A stretch of 20,817 bases of DNA from Bacteroidota bacterium (GTDB taxonomy: Bacteria > Bacteroidota > Bacteroidia > Sphingobacteriales > Sphingobacteriaceae), in contig JABDBT010000036.1 in the NCBI GenBank assembly GCA_013288465.1, positions 1-20,817 on the forward strand, given 5' to 3'. The position numbers and the translations under genes were made by a program. How positions within the stretch are numbered: position 1 is the stretch's first letter; the number at the start of each line of letters is the position of its first letter. Below, piece after piece: positions 7,647-15,281 of this stretch. Under the pieces are notes generated by a model that was not told the origin of the DNA, did no database searches, and saw only the letters and a list, made by a program, of their open reading frames with translations.

Positions 7647-10565
7647 ATGCAAAATATTAACAAGCTTTTTTTGGTTTTTTTAATGCTGTTTAATATCAAA
7701 TCATTTGGGCAAAGCTCCATTAATGATTTCAATATTCCGCGGTTGTCACCCTTGCCGGCGGCTGTGGTGGGCGTTCAACAGTCCAGGGTTTCCTTAAACG
7801 GAAACTGGGATTTCCAGGTATCAGGATACAATGCAAAACATAGTATAATAGTTCCCGGCGAATGGGAAATGCAGGGGTTTACTGTAAATGAAGGCGAAAC
7901 GGCTTTGTATAGCCTGAAGCTTAATATTCCTGCCGATTGGAAAGGCCAGCGGATAAAAATACGTTTTGACGGCGTAAGCTCCCATGCGCTGGTGAAAGTT
8001 AACAACATTAAGGTAGGTGAACATGAAGGAAGCTTTGTGCCTTTTGAAGTAGATATTACTAATGCTCTTAAATCCAGCGACAATATATTGCAGGTAGAAG
8101 TGCAGGCATTAACCATTAGCGACCGGCTGGCCAGTACCTCACAATACGCGGTACACACGGTTGGCGGCTTGTTACGTAAAGTGGTTTTGTTTGCGCTGCC
8201 GCAAACAAATATGACATCTAATGTGGCAACAACGGTTTTCGACCCGCAGTTTAAAAATGCTACGCTGCAAATACGGTCGCAGGTAGCAAACGAGTCGGTA
8301 TCAGGAACATCAGCACAAGTGCAATATGTTTTAACCGATGCTGCCGGGAAAGTGATTTTTGAAAAACTGTCGGCAATTGAAAAAAATGTAAGCGCTACTG
8401 CTATTGCGAGCATACAAACAGCCATTAATGTAAAACAGCCCGAGCAATGGAACCCGGAACACCCTTACCTGTATCATTTAACAAGTTCATTATTAGTTAA
8501 AGGGAAATTCGTTCAGTCAGTAACACAAAATATCGGGTTCAGGCAAGTCCAGGTAAAAGGTAACCAGTTGTTTATTAACGGGAGGGTAGTAAAATTGCAT
8601 GGCGTATGTCGTCATTCCATATATCCGCTTACCGGCCGGAGCATTAGCCCGGAGTTAGACCGCAAGGATGCCGAACTGTTCCGCGATGCCAATTGCAACT
8701 ATATCCGCACATCGCATTATCCGCCATCAGAGGAGTTTCTAAACGCGGCCGATGAGCTGGGCCTGTTTGTGGAAAGTGAGGCTTCACTTTGCTGGATAGG
8801 TCACGGGGCATCGCCTATTTGGAAAAAATGGGATTATAAAGATGAACGGTTTTTACCTTACATGGTTAATGCCGACGTTGAAAATGTATTAGTCGGCCGC
8901 AACCATCCATCAGTTATTATCTGGTCATTAGGGAACGAGTCGGTATGGAGCCCGTTATGGGCAAAGGTGAACGAAGTTGTAAAGAAACTGGACACTTCCC
9001 GGCCAACGGCATTCCAGGATCAGCTATGGGGTGGATTCAACAATGCCGGCAGTAAAGCCGACATTGCAAATTATCATTACCCCGGATTAACGGGCCGTTA
9101 TACCCCGGCGGCTACAGACACCAGCAAACGCCCGGTAATGTTTGATGAATATGCGCACCTGCCGGATTATGACAGGAGGGCATTGCTAACCGACCCGGGA
9201 GAAAGAACCGCATATAATGATGCGCTGATACGGATGTACGACAGCATATATGTACACAAGGCCAACCTCGGCGGTGCAATCTGGAGCGGTATCGACGATA
9301 TCTTTCATTTACCCAACGGCCAAATTGTTGGATATGGCCCCTGGGGACCGATTGATGCCTGGCGCAGGCCCAAACCGGAGTATTGGGGTATGAAAAAAGC
9401 CTACTCGCCCATCAGGGTTATAAAAGTAAATACGGCTACGGCATCCAAAGGGTACATTGAACTTTCGGTAGAGAACCGGTATGATTTTATTTCTTTATCA
9501 GCGGTAAATATTACGGTTGATGTAGATAATGTTTCGAAAAATATTTCCGCAAATATTCCGGCACGCGGGCTGGGAATTATTAAAGTACCGGTTCCCGGCA
9601 ATGCGCAATCGGTATATCTTAGCTTCAAAGACCCCAGAGGTTTTATTGCAGATGATGAATATATTATAATCAGGGAAAAAGAAGCAGCAAAAAACAATAT
9701 TGCTAATGATGCCACATTTATCGAAAGCGAAAGTGCTATTTTGGTAAAACAAAATGGCATCACTTATAATATTGCCAAAGAAACAGGGCTGATTAACGAC
9801 ATTCGCAAAGGAGATCAGGTATTGGTAACACAGGGCCCTGTATTTGCCGTAAGCCCTTTAAACGACGATGATGGCGGCAAGCCCACTGTAGCCGGAGAAA
9901 CTTATCAAAATGATATCTATCCCCTGAAAAATTACCCACTGATTGTGGTTTTTGCAAAAAATGTGATCGTTACTGAACCCGAAAAAGGTGTGGTAAAAGT
10001 AAGTATGGATGTTTTCTATTACGATGGCAGTAAAAACAAACAAACTTACATTTTTAAAAACGGTGAGATGATTACAAATTATGAGCTTACTTATAAAAAT
10101 AGCCAAACCAATCCTTATCAGTATGGATTATTGCTGCAACTACCCAAAGGAATGGATAAATTATCCTGGGATCGAAAACCGGGAAGGACGATTTACCCGG
10201 TAACAGATATTTCAAGATGGCAAGGCACAACCATGCTCAATGCAAAACATGTAAATGGTGTTGAGGAATGGCGTGTTGTCCCTAAGGGGGATTGGAAGGA
10301 CGATGCAATGGATATGGGCAGTAGCGATTTTCGATCGACCAAAAGACATATTTATTCAGCATCTCTTTCGAATAATAACGGGGTAAGTGTTACCGCCTTA
10401 TCTAACGGGGAACAATATTCTCGTAGCTGGCTTCAAGACCAACATATTCAATGGCTCATCTCGGATTTCAGTAATCATGGTTCTGAATCTTATTCGCTTA
10501 TTAACGACAGGGTTGACATTAAAAACAAAGTATTGAAAGGGCAATTGCGATTGTTGGTGGAATAA
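7647..10565 (+). CDS. Exported glycoside hydrolase family 2 protein, second of a tandem pair
   Basis: This 972-residue paralogue of the preceding gene has the same domain order and matching segments along its whole length. The signal peptide (1-about 22) probably ends at Ser-Phe-Gly-Gln. The jelly-roll is at about 45-190, the Ig-like domain at 193-302, the TIM barrel at 305-590, and the C-terminal beta-sandwich from about 690. The GH2 signature Asn-Tyr-Ile-Arg-Thr-Ser-His-Tyr-Pro is at 351-359. Glu431 (Ser-Leu-Gly-Asn-Glu-Ser) is the expected acid/base and Glu501 (Met-Phe-Asp-Glu-Tyr-Ala-His) the expected nucleophile. It differs from its neighbour in likely pocket segments: Cys-Arg-His-Ser (321-324) against Cys-His-His-Glu, and an active-site loop at 382-400 with Trp383, Trp392 and Trp395. 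Tandem duplication followed by specialisation on different linkages or aglycones is inferred. A 78-bp gap follows before the dehydratase gene. Confidence 0.92.
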   Translation: MQNINKLFLVFLMLFNIKSFGQSSINDFNIPRLSPLPAAVVGVQQSRVSLNGNWDFQVSGYNAKHSIIVPGEWEMQGFTVNEGETALYSLKLNIPADWKGQRIKIRFDGVSSHALVKVNNIKVGEHEGSFVPFEVDITNALKSSDNILQVEVQALTISDRLASTSQYAVHTVGGLLRKVVLFALPQTNMTSNVATTVFDPQFKNATLQIRSQVANESVSGTSAQVQYVLTDAAGKVIFEKLSAIEKNVSATAIASIQTAINVKQPEQWNPEHPYLYHLTSSLLVKGKFVQSVTQNIGFRQVQVKGNQLFINGRVVKLHGVCRHSIYPLTGRSISPELDRKDAELFRDANCNYIRTSHYPPSEEFLNAADELGLFVESEASLCWIGHGASPIWKKWDYKDERFLPYMVNADVENVLVGRNHPSVIIWSLGNESVWSPLWAKVNEVVKKLDTSRPTAFQDQLWGGFNNAGSKADIANYHYPGLTGRYTPAATDTSKRPVMFDEYAHLPDYDRRALLTDPGERTAYNDALIRMYDSIYVHKANLGGAIWSGIDDIFHLPNGQIVGYGPWGPIDAWRRPKPEYWGMKKAYSPIRVIKVNTATASKGYIELSVENRYDFISLSAVNITVDVDNVSKNISANIPARGLGIIKVPVPGNAQSVYLSFKDPRGFIADDEYIIIREKEAAKNNIANDATFIESESAILVKQNGITYNIAKETGLINDIRKGDQVLVTQGPVFAVSPLNDDDGGKPTVAGETYQNDIYPLKNYPLIVVFAKNVIVTEPEKGVVKVSMDVFYYDGSKNKQTYIFKNGEMITNYELTYKNSQTNPYQYGLLLQLPKGMDKLSWDRKPGRTIYPVTDISRWQGTTMLNAKHVNGVEEWRVVPKGDWKDDAMDMGSSDFRSTKRHIYSASLSNNNGVSVTALSNGEQYSRSWLQDQHIQWLISDFSNHGSESYSLINDRVDIKNKVLKGQLRLLVE

Positions 10566-10643
10566 AGAAATATAGAATTATCAAAATAAAAGATAATACT
10601 TTAAAAGGTAGATTAGTGATAGTAATTAGATAGGTTGAAAAAG

Positions 10644-11810
10644 ATGAAAATTACAGATGTAAAAGTTTGGTTGGTTGAAGGCGTTAAATACAACTGGACA
10701 TTATTAAAAATATATACCGATACCGGGCATACCGGGATTGGCGAAGCTACCAATTGGCCGGGCAGCCCCATAGTTTATAATGCTGCAAAGCATGTTGGGG
10801 AACGTATTATTGGGCTCGACCCGATGCGAACGGATTTTATATGGACAAAGCTATACCGCGACCTTAACTGGATAGGCCCTTATGGCGCAAGTATGTGCGC
10901 TATTAGTGGCATTGACATGGCATTGCTTGACCTGAAAGGGAAAGTATTAGGTGCACCTTGTTATGAATTGTTGGGTGGGGCATTCCGGAAAGACATTTTA
11001 TTGTATGCTAACTATTGGTTTACAGGCGGTGGCCATAATGCGGATGATTACGCCGCGCAGGCAAAAAAAGTAAAAGAAGCAGGTTTTACCGGGTTAAAGT
11101 TCGACCCTTTTGCACACACTAATTACCTATACGGCGAGGATCTTTCCAGCAATCTCACGCTCACTGCCGCACAACAAGATTTGGCATTTAATGTAAGCAA
11201 AGCTGTTCGGGATGCGGTTGGGCCTGATTTTGATATCATGATCGAAACTCACGCTATGCTTAACTATAGGGTGGCGGTAAAAATGGCACAACGCTTAGCC
11301 GAACTGGATATTACGTGGTATGAGGAACCTGCGGGGCCCGAGAGTGCCGATACTTTGCGGGCCATGCGCGAGCGTATCCCCTCTAATGTATCTATTTGCG
11401 TGGGTGAACGTCATTATACCCGCCATGGTATTCGCCCCGTGCTTGAAAAAAATATTTGCGACATTATGATGCCTGATATTACCCGGTGCGGGGGGCCTTC
11501 AGAAATGAAACGCATGGCTACTATGATGGAAGCATATAATGTTTTATTGGCGCCGCATAATCCAAACGGGCCGCTATCTACCTTAGCATCTGCCCATGTA
11601 TGCGCGTCTGTACCCAACTTCTTCAGGCAGGAATTTATGTTTAATGATGTGGCCTGGAGAGACACCGTTATTACACACCCTATTAAAGACATGGTAAGTA
11701 ATGGCCACCTGCAATTAAGTGATCGCCCGGGTTTGGGTGTTGACCTGGTAGAAGAGGAAATGGAAAAACATCCGGGTGTGTTAATTTCAAGACCAGGCTT
11801 TTATGTTTAA
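10644..11810 (+). CDS. Enolase-superfamily sugar-acid dehydratase (mandelate racemase/galactonate dehydratase-like)
   Basis: From the ATG at 10644 the protein has 388 residues; a TTG nine bases earlier is a less likely start. The N-terminal capping domain (about 1-118) precedes a TIM barrel. Visible active-site elements are Lys152 in Leu-Lys-Phe-Asp-Pro-Phe, Glu201 and His203 in Ile-Glu-Thr-His, the Glu-Glu-Pro at 227-229, Gly-Glu-Arg at 254-256 followed by His-Tyr-Thr-Arg, and His305 in Pro-His-Asn-Pro-Asn-Gly-Pro. The Gly-Glu-Arg-x-x-x-Arg and Pro-His-x-Pro-x-Gly-Pro motifs with the ending Pro-Gly-Leu-Gly-Val resemble E. coli DgoD (D-galactonate dehydratase). The first metal position is Glu where DgoD has Asp. 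The expected reaction is removal of water from an aldonate to give a 2-keto-3-deoxy acid. The next gene starts 14 bp on. Substrate is unknown; a lactone or anhydro-sugar-acid cycloisomerase is an alternative. Confidence 0.88.
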   Translation: MKITDVKVWLVEGVKYNWTLLKIYTDTGHTGIGEATNWPGSPIVYNAAKHVGERIIGLDPMRTDFIWTKLYRDLNWIGPYGASMCAISGIDMALLDLKGKVLGAPCYELLGGAFRKDILLYANYWFTGGGHNADDYAAQAKKVKEAGFTGLKFDPFAHTNYLYGEDLSSNLTLTAAQQDLAFNVSKAVRDAVGPDFDIMIETHAMLNYRVAVKMAQRLAELDITWYEEPAGPESADTLRAMRERIPSNVSICVGERHYTRHGIRPVLEKNICDIMMPDITRCGGPSEMKRMATMMEAYNVLLAPHNPNGPLSTLASAHVCASVPNFFRQEFMFNDVAWRDTVITHPIKDMVSNGHLQLSDRPGLGVDLVEEEMEKHPGVLISRPGFYV

Positions 11811-11824
11811 CAAAAAAAGATGAT

Positions 11825-12598
11825 ATGTTTCAAATTGACCTTACAGGGAAAACAGTTTTAATATCGGGCGCCTCGTCGGGCATCGGATTAGGTATAGCCA
11901 AAATGTTTGCAAAAGCCGGGGCAAATGTTTCCGGTTGTGGCCTGGAAAAGGCCGATGGCGGTTTTATAAAAGAGGTTGAGGAGCAGGGTGTAAAAGCATT
12001 GTACACTGCATGTGATGTTACAAAGAAAACAGATCTGCAAAAATTTATCCAAAACACGATCAGCACGTTCAGAAGCATTGATATTCTTGTATCAAATGCC
12101 GGGCAGAATGTTTTTGAAGGTGCTGAAAAATGTGATGATGGGGATTGGCAACATAATATGGACCTGAACCTAACATCACATTGGCAATTGGCAAAGTTGT
12201 GTAAACCCTATCTTGAAAAAAGCAGCGGAGTTATAATTATTATGACTTCTAATCATGCATACAGTTCTATCTCCGGATGTTTCCCCTATAATGTTGCTAA
12301 AACAGCATTAACTGGCCTGGTAAGAAGCCTTGCTATTGAATGGGGCCCGGCTATCCGTACGGTTGGTATTGCTCCTGGTTTTATTGATACGCCCGGCAAT
12401 CAAAAATGGTTTGATTCATTTGCTGATCCTCAAAACGAAAAAACACGGACAATTGATATGCACCCGGTTAAAAAATTGGGAACAACTGAAGGAATTGGCG
12501 GATGGTGCGTTTTTCTTGCAAGCAGCTACGCTACTTTTGCTTCGGGGGCCACTTATTTGATTGATGGAGGCAGAAGTGCATTAATGCAGGAAATATAA
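11825..12598 (+). CDS. Short-chain dehydrogenase/reductase (SDR), candidate aldose 1-dehydrogenase
   Basis: This 257-residue classical SDR has the cofactor loop Ser-Gly-Ala-Ser-Ser-Gly-Ile-Gly (14-21), Asp64 in Cys-Asp-Val, Asn-Ala-Gly (91-93), Asn115, the catalytic Ser142 and the Tyr155-x-x-x-Lys159 pair, followed by Pro-Gly-Phe-Ile-Asp-Thr-Pro (184-190). All catalytic residues are intact, so an active NAD(P)-dependent oxidoreductase is expected. It starts 14 bp after the dehydratase gene and lies 42 bp before a lactonase gene. That placement suggests oxidation of a free aldose to its lactone. Alternatively it could oxidise a 2-keto-3-deoxy acid, as SDRs do in some L-fucose and L-rhamnose routes; the family alone does not decide. 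Confidence 0.9.
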   Translation: MFQIDLTGKTVLISGASSGIGLGIAKMFAKAGANVSGCGLEKADGGFIKEVEEQGVKALYTACDVTKKTDLQKFIQNTISTFRSIDILVSNAGQNVFEGAEKCDDGDWQHNMDLNLTSHWQLAKLCKPYLEKSSGVIIIMTSNHAYSSISGCFPYNVAKTALTGLVRSLAIEWGPAIRTVGIAPGFIDTPGNQKWFDSFADPQNEKTRTIDMHPVKKLGTTEGIGGWCVFLASSYATFASGATYLIDGGRSALMQEI

Positions 12599-12640
12599 AC
12601 ACGCTTAGGGAAAAATAATGCTTGACTATTTATACATAGC

Positions 12641-13528
12641 ATGAAAACATGGAATGCTGAATTACTGTATAAAGCGGATCTGATACTTGGTGAAGGGGCT
12701 CATTGGCATTCGGGTTGGAAGATGTTTTTATACGTTGATATTGAAGGAAAAAAAGTAGGGCGTATAAATCCGCTCACAAAAGAAATAGAAGAACAAGATG
12801 TTTATAAAAGGGTAGGAACAATTGTGCCCGCAACCAATGGCAAATTGATAGTTGCTTTACAAGGCTCTATTGAAGAACTGGATTTTGAAACAGGAAAGTT
12901 AAGAGACTTAGTATTTATTGAGTGCGATAAGCTCAATAACCGTTGCAATGATGGTAAATGTGATGCGGCGGGGAGATTATGGATAGGAACGATGCATGTA
13001 GATGCAAAACTGCATCGGGGAGCCTTATATAAATTTGATGGGGAAATAAGGAAAATGGCTGATAATATCAGCGTATCGAACGGCATTTGTTGGTCAACAG
13101 ACGATCGGACAATGTATCATATAGATTCATTTGAGCATAATATTAAAGCTTATGATTTTGATCTGGACTCGGGTGATATTTCCAACGAGCGCGTTATAGT
13201 CGAAATAAATGAGCCCGGTCAAATGCCCGATGGGATGTGTATAGATAGCGATGGAATGCTGTGGGTTGCTATATGGGGTGGTTGCTGCGTAAACCGCTAT
13301 GATCCGGGCACCGGCGATTTGGTCGGAAGGGTAAATGTTGACGCACCAAATGTTACCAGTTGCGCATTTGGGGGAGATGATATGAACCAATTATTTATTA
13401 CCACCGCCCGGATTGGGTTGAATGAAGATCAGTTGCAGCAATACCCTTTGAGCGGTTCGTTGTTTTATGTAAATACTAATATCAAAGGGGTTGAAATGAA
13501 TAATTTTATCTTGAAGGGAAGCAAATAG
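12641..13528 (+). CDS. SMP-30/gluconolactonase-family lactonase
   Basis: The 295-residue protein is a cytoplasmic six-bladed beta-propeller of the SMP-30/regucalcin family, with no signal peptide. The metal and substrate residues fall in the same order and almost the same numbering as in human SMP-30: Glu18 in Leu-Gly-Glu-Gly-Ala-His-Trp, Arg101 and Asn103 in Asn-Arg-Cys-Asn-Asp-Gly-Lys, Asn147 in Val-Ser-Asn-Gly-Ile, and Asp197 in Met-Pro-Asp-Gly-Met. Family members hydrolyse aldonolactones to aldonates using a divalent metal. It is the last gene of the + strand cluster. Placed beside an SDR and an aldonate dehydratase, it supplies the lactone-opening step. Full length; the exact lactone is unknown. 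Confidence 0.92.
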   Translation: MKTWNAELLYKADLILGEGAHWHSGWKMFLYVDIEGKKVGRINPLTKEIEEQDVYKRVGTIVPATNGKLIVALQGSIEELDFETGKLRDLVFIECDKLNNRCNDGKCDAAGRLWIGTMHVDAKLHRGALYKFDGEIRKMADNISVSNGICWSTDDRTMYHIDSFEHNIKAYDFDLDSGDISNERVIVEINEPGQMPDGMCIDSDGMLWVAIWGGCCVNRYDPGTGDLVGRVNVDAPNVTSCAFGGDDMNQLFITTARIGLNEDQLQQYPLSGSLFYVNTNIKGVEMNNFILKGSK

Positions 13529-13544
13529 TAAGCTGTTGAAAGGA

Positions 13545-13596
13545 TAATGCATTTATGATTCATTAAGGAACGGGAGATTTATACGTAAATGCATTA
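13545..13596. repeat. 11-bp inverted repeat just after the lactonase gene
   Basis: TAATGCATTTA (13545-13555) and TAAATGCATTA (13586-13596) are perfect reverse complements separated by 30 bp. Each arm contains the palindrome ATGCAT. The first arm starts 17 bp after the lactonase stop. No U-run follows, so a classic terminator is unlikely; a paired protein-binding site or 3' UTR stem is possible. Confidence 0.55.
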
Positions 13597-13982
13597 ACAG
13601 TACCGGATTAAGACCTTTTCTCTCACCATAATGGTCAAGCATTTATTTTCTGCCTCTAACTCTTTATAGGTAAACTACGATGTATTAGTACCCGGGCAGA
13701 AAAACTATCCCACTTGATCGCCGCGGGGGGCGGGTATCGATTAGCCTGCCTTTTCCCGAAAAATTAAAAAATATTGCAATAATTATCATTTTTGAGTACA
13801 ATATGGTGCTTTTGGGTCATTTCAAATAAAAATGCCTTTAAAACAGTTTATTTTGCCCATAGATTTAGCATTTATTGGGCATAATTGGCTAAAACCGGTA
13901 CAAAATGTTGATTTCTGCCATTTTGTTAACAAAAAATATGTTAAAATAAGTTAAAATAAATGTATAGTAAAACTATATACTA

Positions 13983-13990
13983 TATATTTG
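13983..13990 (+). promoter_or_regulatory. Bacteroidota-type -7 box with no gene behind it
   Basis: TATATTTG matches TAnnTTTG, the -7 consensus of the primary sigma factor in Bacteroidota. A TTG at the expected -33 position is not evident, so the call rests on the -7 box and on the repeat-dense sequence just upstream (13900-13977). Transcription would start near 13997 and meet the terminator at 14056-14080. Confidence 0.4.
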
Positions 13991-14055
13991 TATCATTATA
14001 TTATCGTGCTACCCAGTTTGTTCTTTATGATAGATAATGGATCAGTTAAAAAAAG

Positions 14056-14080
14056 AGGAGGTCAAAAACTTCCTTTTTTT
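14056..14080 (+). terminator. Intrinsic terminator, likely bidirectional, at the 3' end of recO
   Basis: AGGAGGT (14056-14062) pairs with ACTTCCT (14068-14074) around the loop CAAAA, giving a 7-bp stem with one G-U pair, directly followed by a T-run to 14080. Seven A bases precede it at 14048-14054, so the - strand copy also ends in a U-run, with one A-C mismatch in its stem. It can therefore end recO transcription (recO stops at 14104) and anything arriving on the + strand. Confidence 0.7.
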
Positions 14081-14103
14081 ATTTAATCACATTTTTAGTT
14101 CGG

Positions 14104-14829
14104 TCAGCTCAATACATCTTCTAATATCTCGTGCGAGCGGATATGGCCAAATCCTTCAATATGCAATGCGTAATACTCCAGTAATTTATTCAGCTGGTAG
14201 CGACGCTCATCATTAGTAAATTTTAAGGTCGCTATGTTTTCAAAACTACAATCTAAAAGCTGGTTGAAATTTTGTGTGTGTGGCGGCGACAGGTATGATA
14301 CGCTATCCGGCTTATACTTGCTGAAAACGCCATTCTTCATGTCAAAATAATCGGCATCATTCATCATATACCTGTCGGGGTAAAAGCCCAGGTAACGGCT
14401 AAGTTGTATTAAAAACAGCAGGTGGAAATTGGCAAGCCCTGTTGTTTGATTATCCAGCCATTCAACGGCGCTGAACACAAAATCAAACAAGTTCTCGTCG
14501 GCCGATTGCTGTCTTATGGCTTTATACAATACCTCATTTAAAAAAATGGCCAGGCTGCTTTTAATCACATCATAAGGGATACTCTGCAATACCGGCGAGT
14601 TTTTGAGCTCGGCTATGCGCTGTACATTGCCGGTGTTTTTATGGTAAACCACCAGATCAAGCAGGTGCAGCGGCTGTAGCATATTACTGCTTATTTTAGC
14701 TTTCGGCTTTTTAACACCGTTGATCATGTACGATTGCAGGCCAAACTTCTCGGTAAATATTTGTGCAATAACGCTGCTTTCGCCGTAGGCGGTAGTTTTA
14801 AATACAATGCCCCGTGTTTTATGCAGCAT
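14104..14829 (-). CDS. recO: DNA repair protein RecO
   Basis: The protein has 241 residues, normal for RecO. It starts with the typical Thr-Arg-Gly-Ile-Val-Phe-Lys-Thr-x-x-Tyr-Gly-Glu-Ser-Ser segment of the N-terminal OB-fold (about 1-80), continues with Val-Lys-Lys-Pro-Lys-Ala-Lys, and has a helical C-terminal part including Tyr-Leu-Gly-Phe-Tyr-Pro (146-151). RecO acts in the cytoplasm in RecFOR recombination, annealing single strands and loading RecA on SSB-coated DNA. The zinc-cysteine cluster of some RecO proteins is absent, as in E. coli RecO. Its start codon lies 1 bp after the stop of the upstream kinase gene, so the two are probably translated from one message. Confidence 0.92.
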   Translation of the reverse strand: MLHKTRGIVFKTTAYGESSVIAQIFTEKFGLQSYMINGVKKPKAKISSNMLQPLHLLDLVVYHKNTGNVQRIAELKNSPVLQSIPYDVIKSSLAIFLNEVLYKAIRQQSADENLFDFVFSAVEWLDNQTTGLANFHLLFLIQLSRYLGFYPDRYMMNDADYFDMKNGVFSKYKPDSVSYLSPPHTQNFNQLLDCSFENIATLKFTNDERRYQLNKLLEYYALHIEGFGHIRSHEILEDVLS

Positions 14830-14830
14830 G

Positions 14831-15187
14831 TTATAATAACAATAGCAGTTTGGGTAAAAAGATGATACAACCGGTAATAAGCGCGAATAAGGCGGCTATT
14901 ACTACGGCTCCCGCGCTTATATCTTTAACACGCCCGGCCAATTCATTATAACCCGGCGATACCAGGTCGGTTAAAAACTCAATGGCAGTGTTTAACAACT
15001 CCAGCATCAATACCAGCGTAATAGATAACGTAACCCATTGCCATTCGTTCACCGAAATATGCAGCGCGAACCCCATAAAAACGGCCAGCACCATAGCAAC
15101 CAGGTGTATCCTGAAGTTGAGTTGGGTTGCGGCGGCATACGTTAGCCCTTTAAAAGCATAACCAAAGCTGCGGATAAGTTTTTTCAT
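14831..15187 (-). CDS. dgkA: Diacylglycerol/undecaprenol kinase family membrane protein
   Basis: This 118-residue protein has the DgkA architecture: an amphipathic N-terminus, then three hydrophobic helices (about 29-45, 50-66, 92-112). It aligns without gaps to E. coli DgkA over the active region, offset by six: Glu63 (E69), Asn66 (N72), Glu70 (E76), Asp74 (D80), Lys88 (K94) and Asp89 (D95). The family phosphorylates diacylglycerol or undecaprenol in the inner membrane, recycling lipid carriers. The position of the second metal ligand, Glu28 of E. coli, is Gln22 here, within Thr-Gln-Leu-Asn-Phe-Arg-Ile-His. Substrate cannot be told from sequence; in Gram-positive homologues it is undecaprenol. 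It is upstream of recO by 1 bp. Confidence 0.88.
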   Translation of the reverse strand: MKKLIRSFGYAFKGLTYAAATQLNFRIHLVAMVLAVFMGFALHISVNEWQWVTLSITLVLMLELLNTAIEFLTDLVSPGYNELAGRVKDISAGAVVIAALFALITGCIIFLPKLLLLL

Positions 15188-15281
15188 TTTTGTGGTGACA
15201 AAAATCAGTTTAATATTTTACAATACCAATTTCTTAACTGATGATGCAGAGCAGACGCATTAAAAATATAAAACCCTTCCT

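Larger units (their letters stand above)
13529..14103. other. 575-bp gene-free, repeat-rich AT-rich region
   Basis: No convincing gene lies here. It holds several inverted repeats: 11-bp arms at 13545-13555/13586-13596, 6-bp TGCCCA/TGGGCA at 13854-13859/13876-13881, 8-bp ACAAAATG/CATTTTGT at 13900-13907/13919-13926, and 6-bp TATAGT/ACTATA at 13963-13968/13972-13977. The 10-mer GTTAAAATAA occurs twice in direct tandem at 13940-13959. A GC-rich patch around 13720-13740 contrasts with the rest. The right end has a promoter-like box and a terminator, listed separately. Confidence 0.7.

Noticed and set aside
4701..10565. Naming the GH2 genes lacZ / beta-galactosidase
   Set aside because: Catalytic residues fit GH2 in general, but the LacZ Mg-site sequence is missing and specificity cannot be read from sequence alone.
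13960..14037. 25-codon frame beginning MYSKTIYY
   Set aside because: It overlaps the promoter-like box and repeat arms, has no ribosome site and has an AT-driven composition.
14056..14061. AGGAGG resembling a strong Shine-Dalgarno site
   Set aside because: It is the left arm of the terminator stem and no open frame follows at a suitable distance.
13529..14103. CRISPR array or tRNA gene in the gene-free region
   Set aside because: The repeats are few, of different sequence and irregularly spaced, and no cloverleaf could be found.
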